Assembly: GCA_002067405.1 (NCBI GenBank)
Contig: MVRP01000002.1
Location: 73,430 to 137,429 of the forward strand
Direction: 5' to 3'
DNA: 64,000 nt
DNA from: Syntrophorhabdaceae bacterium PtaU1.Bin034
GTDB taxonomy: Bacteria; Desulfobacterota_G; Syntrophorhabdia; Syntrophorhabdales; WCHB1-27
Shown: positions 61,865 through 64,000 of the stretch, piece after piece
Position numbering within the stretch: position 1 is the stretch's first letter
How the letters are laid out: each line of letters begins with the position of its first letter
Position numbers and translations under genes: made by a program
The notes under the pieces: generated by a model
What the model saw: only the letters and a program-made list of their open reading frames with translations
Databases searched by the model: none
Told to the model about the DNA's origin: nothing

Positions 61865-63946
61865 ATGCAAGAAGTTATTAGAAATGTCGGCATCATGGCA
61901 CACATTGATGCCGGAAAGACAACGACAACAGAAAGAATCCTGTTCTATACAGGTGTGAACAACAGGATCGGTGAAGTGGACGAGGGGACGTCCACCATGG
62001 ACTGGATGGAAGAGGAAAAGGAGCGGGGGATTACCATTACGTCCGCCGCCACCACGTGCTTCTGGAAGAACTGCCGGATCAATATCATTGACACTCCGGG
62101 TCACATAGATTTTACGGTAGAGGTAGGCCGATCACTCCGTGTGCTTGACGGAGCGGTCGCTCTGTTTTCTGGCGTAGAGGGCGTGGAACCCCAGTCGGAG
62201 ACGGTCTGGAGGCAGGCCGACAGGTACAGGGTGCCGCGCATCGGTTTTGTCAACAAAATGGACAGGCCGGGAGCCGATCTCAACAAGTGCGTCGTCATGA
62301 TGCGTGAGATATTGAAGGCAAATCCCGTAGTCCTTCAGATCCCCATTAAGAATGGGGACGATTTTCTTGGCATTGTGGATGTTATTTCCGGACGCGCCAT
62401 GCTCTACGATCGGGACCGCATGGGTTATGAGTACTCCACGGGGGAGGTACCCGCTCAGGTCGAGACAGCATACGAACAGGCGCGGGAAGAAATGATGGAA
62501 AAGCTGTCCGAGGTGGATGACGGCTTCATGGACGCTTTTCTTCATGGCAAGGAGATAACGGAGGCGGACATCAGGCGGGTGATCAGAAAGGGCACGCTCG
62601 ACGGATCGATCCTTCCGATTCTCTGCGGCACGGCCTTCAAGAATAAAGGCATTCAGCCTCTTCTCGATGCCATAGTCGACTACCTTCCCAGCCCGGTTGA
62701 AGTGTCTCCTCATCTTTGCTGGAATGAAAACGGTGAAGAAAGCTCAATAAAGGGGTCTGTAGAAGAGCCGTTCAGCGGTCTTGTCTTCAAGATCATGAAT
62801 GATCCCTTTGTTGGTCAGTTGAGCTATGTGAGGATTTATTCGGGGAAGTTGAAACAGGGGCAGACCATTCTCAACAGCACTAAAGGGAAGAGTGAGAGGA
62901 TAGGACGAATACTGCGTCTTCACGCGAATAAGCGGGAGGAGATGAAGAGCGTTGAAGCAGGTGACATCGTTGCCGTTACAGGCCTGAAATACATTTCGAC
63001 GGGAAATACTTTGGCTGACCCGGCGAACCCCATCGTTTTCGAGACTATTGAGGTTCCTATCCCGGTGGTCTCGATCGCTGTTGCCCCGAGAAGGAAAGAT
63101 GAGCTTAAGAAAATGTGGTTTGTCTTTAACCAGTACACCCTTGAAGACCCCTCCCTTAAAGTAAAGATGGACGAAGAGACAGGCGAAGTCGTGCTGTCCG
63201 GGATGGGTGAGCTTCATTTAGACATTATCATGGACAGGGCGAAGCGTGAACACAACCTGAACATGACCTTCTCGGCGCCGCAGGTTGCCTACCGGGAGAC
63301 CATTACCCGAAGGGCGACGGCAACAGGCAAATATATCAAACAGTCGGGCGGCAAAGGGCAGTACGGACATGTTGTGCTCGAGATCACGCCGATTGAGGGC
63401 AAGGATTTTGAGTTCGAGAACAAGACGGTTGGCGGTGTCATACCGAAAGAATATATCCCGAGTATTGAAAAGGGAGTGAGGGAAGCTCTCGAAAAAGGAG
63501 TTATTCTCGGTTATCCCTTGATCAACATAAAAGTAGATTTGCTTGACGGCTCTTATCACGAAGTGGACTCCTCGGAAATGGCCTTCAAGTTTGCCGGCTC
63601 GATTGCGGTGAAAGAGGCGGTAAAGAAGGCCAATGCGATTATTCTGGAGCCTGTAATGAAGGTCGACCTTAATGTCCCTCCGGATTATATGGGCGCGGTT
63701 ATCGGTGATATCACCGCACGGAGAGGCAGAATTGCGGACATTGATGAGAGGAACGAGGCAAAATACATACAGGCGCACCTTCCGTTAGGGGAGATGTTCG
63801 GCTACACCACGCGCCTCCGCTCCATCACCCAGGGAAGGGGATACTACAACATGGAATTCCTCCATTATGCCCCGACCCCCACCCACATTTTGGAAAATCT
63901 TATGAAAAATAGAGAAAAAACAGTTACGGAGGCTCTCTATGGCTAA
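61865..63946 (+). CDS. fusA: elongation factor G
   Basis: A 693-aa translocase GTPase. [15 protein letters not shown] (G1), [10 protein letters not shown] (G2), DTPGHIDFT (G3) and NKMD (G4), then domains II-V. It abuts rpsG and overlaps tuf by 8 nt. Confidence 0.98.
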   Translation: MQEVIRNVGIMAHIDAGKTTTTERILFYTGVNNRIGEVDEGTSTMDWMEEEKERGITITSAATTCFWKNCRINIIDTPGHIDFTVEVGRSLRVLDGAVALFSGVEGVEPQSETVWRQADRYRVPRIGFVNKMDRPGADLNKCVVMMREILKANPVVLQIPIKNGDDFLGIVDVISGRAMLYDRDRMGYEYSTGEVPAQVETAYEQAREEMMEKLSEVDDGFMDAFLHGKEITEADIRRVIRKGTLDGSILPILCGTAFKNKGIQPLLDAIVDYLPSPVEVSPHLCWNENGEESSIKGSVEEPFSGLVFKIMNDPFVGQLSYVRIYSGKLKQGQTILNSTKGKSERIGRILRLHANKREEMKSVEAGDIVAVTGLKYISTGNTLADPANPIVFETIEVPIPVVSIAVAPRRKDELKKMWFVFNQYTLEDPSLKVKMDEETGEVVLSGMGELHLDIIMDRAKREHNLNMTFSAPQVAYRETITRRATATGKYIKQSGGKGQYGHVVLEITPIEGKDFEFENKTVGGVIPKEYIPSIEKGVREALEKGVILGYPLINIKVDLLDGSYHEVDSSEMAFKFAGSIAVKEAVKKANAIILEPVMKVDLNVPPDYMGAVIGDITARRGRIADIDERNEAKYIQAHLPLGEMFGYTTRLRSITQGRGYYNMEFLHYAPTPTHILENLMKNREKTVTEALYG

Positions 63947-64000
63947 GAAAAAGTATGAAAGGAAGAAACCCCACGTCAATATCGGCACCATCGGGCATAT
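63939..64000 (+). CDS. tuf: elongation factor Tu, 5' part (cut by window edge)
   Basis: [20 protein letters not shown], the EF-Tu N terminus up to the first G1 residues. ATG 63939 follows GGAGG. The str operon continues past the window. Confidence 0.95.
   Translation, partial: MAKKKYERKKPHVNIGTIGH

Overview
The window looks like the chromosome of an anaerobic, Gram-negative, aromatic-degrading bacterium of the Desulfobacterota, similar to Syntrophorhabdus. The placement is inferred. It rests on a benzoyl-CoA ring-cleavage set (6-hydroxycyclohexenoyl-CoA dehydrogenase, 6-oxocyclohexenoyl-CoA hydrolase, dienoyl-CoA hydratase), outer-membrane and Lnt/Tat genes, a tungsten aldehyde:ferredoxin oxidoreductase relative, and a carboxyspermidine-type polyamine pathway.

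Region 1 (about 0.6-13.4 kb) is the unusual part: an accessory island that looks like a Fap-like functional-amyloid system in two paralogous cassettes. Cassette A holds a 689-aa exported repeat protein, a small exported protein, a 127-aa single-repeat protein and an exported C39 cysteine peptidase. Cassette B holds a 106-aa exported protein, a 694-aa repeat protein, a 129-aa single-repeat protein and a second C39 peptidase. Each cassette starts with a near-consensus sigma-54 promoter, preceded by TTTACA-type repeats whose nearest copy sits 58-59 nt upstream of the -24 element. Next to the cassettes are a divergent PilZ/zinc-ribbon/sigma-54 activator, an outer-membrane beta-barrel, a 78-aa protein and a LuxR-type regulator with a degenerate receiver. 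Five of the exported proteins carry the same motif right after the Sec signal peptide, [LM][STA]xx[ED][LM]xx[VF]xA[RK]G. It resembles the LSxxELxxIxGG leader cut by C39 peptidases, with GG replaced by A-R/K. The proposal is a periplasmic C39 system with its own leader code, acting on amyloid-like fibre subunits under c-di-GMP and sigma-54 control.

Region 2 (13.6-25 kb): tRNA-His, a 58-aa HTH-like protein, a minus-strand operon (ruvX, mltG, thiolase, DUF35 partner), then the aromatic operon from a strong sigma-70 promoter (SDR, had, oah), a strong terminator, and dch with an M24 peptidase, a TIM-barrel protein and radA.

Region 3 (25-43 kb) is housekeeping. The plus strand has an Rrf2 regulator and then pepP, efp, tmk, holB, ricT, metG and a DciA-like gene. 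The minus strand has ffh, rpsP, khpA, rimM, trmD, an RNA methyltransferase, rplS, rnhB, yraN, larB and larC, and further on tatA, folK, an AOR-family gene, a class II aldolase and a transaldolase-like gene.

Region 4 (43-52.5 kb): a PNPOx-like protein, a large surface protein (propeller, three Ig-like domains, CFI-box C terminus), a TPP enzyme, and a polyamine operon (XRE-cupin regulator, pyruvoyl arginine decarboxylase, agmatinase, carboxyspermidine dehydrogenase and decarboxylase).

Region 5 (52.6-64 kb): greA; minus-strand phoH, 7TM-HD, ybeY and lnt; a gene-poor stretch of about 850 bp; an rRNA methyltransferase; a VKOR-thioredoxin fusion; and the str operon rpsL-rpsG-fusA-tuf, cut by the window edge inside tuf.
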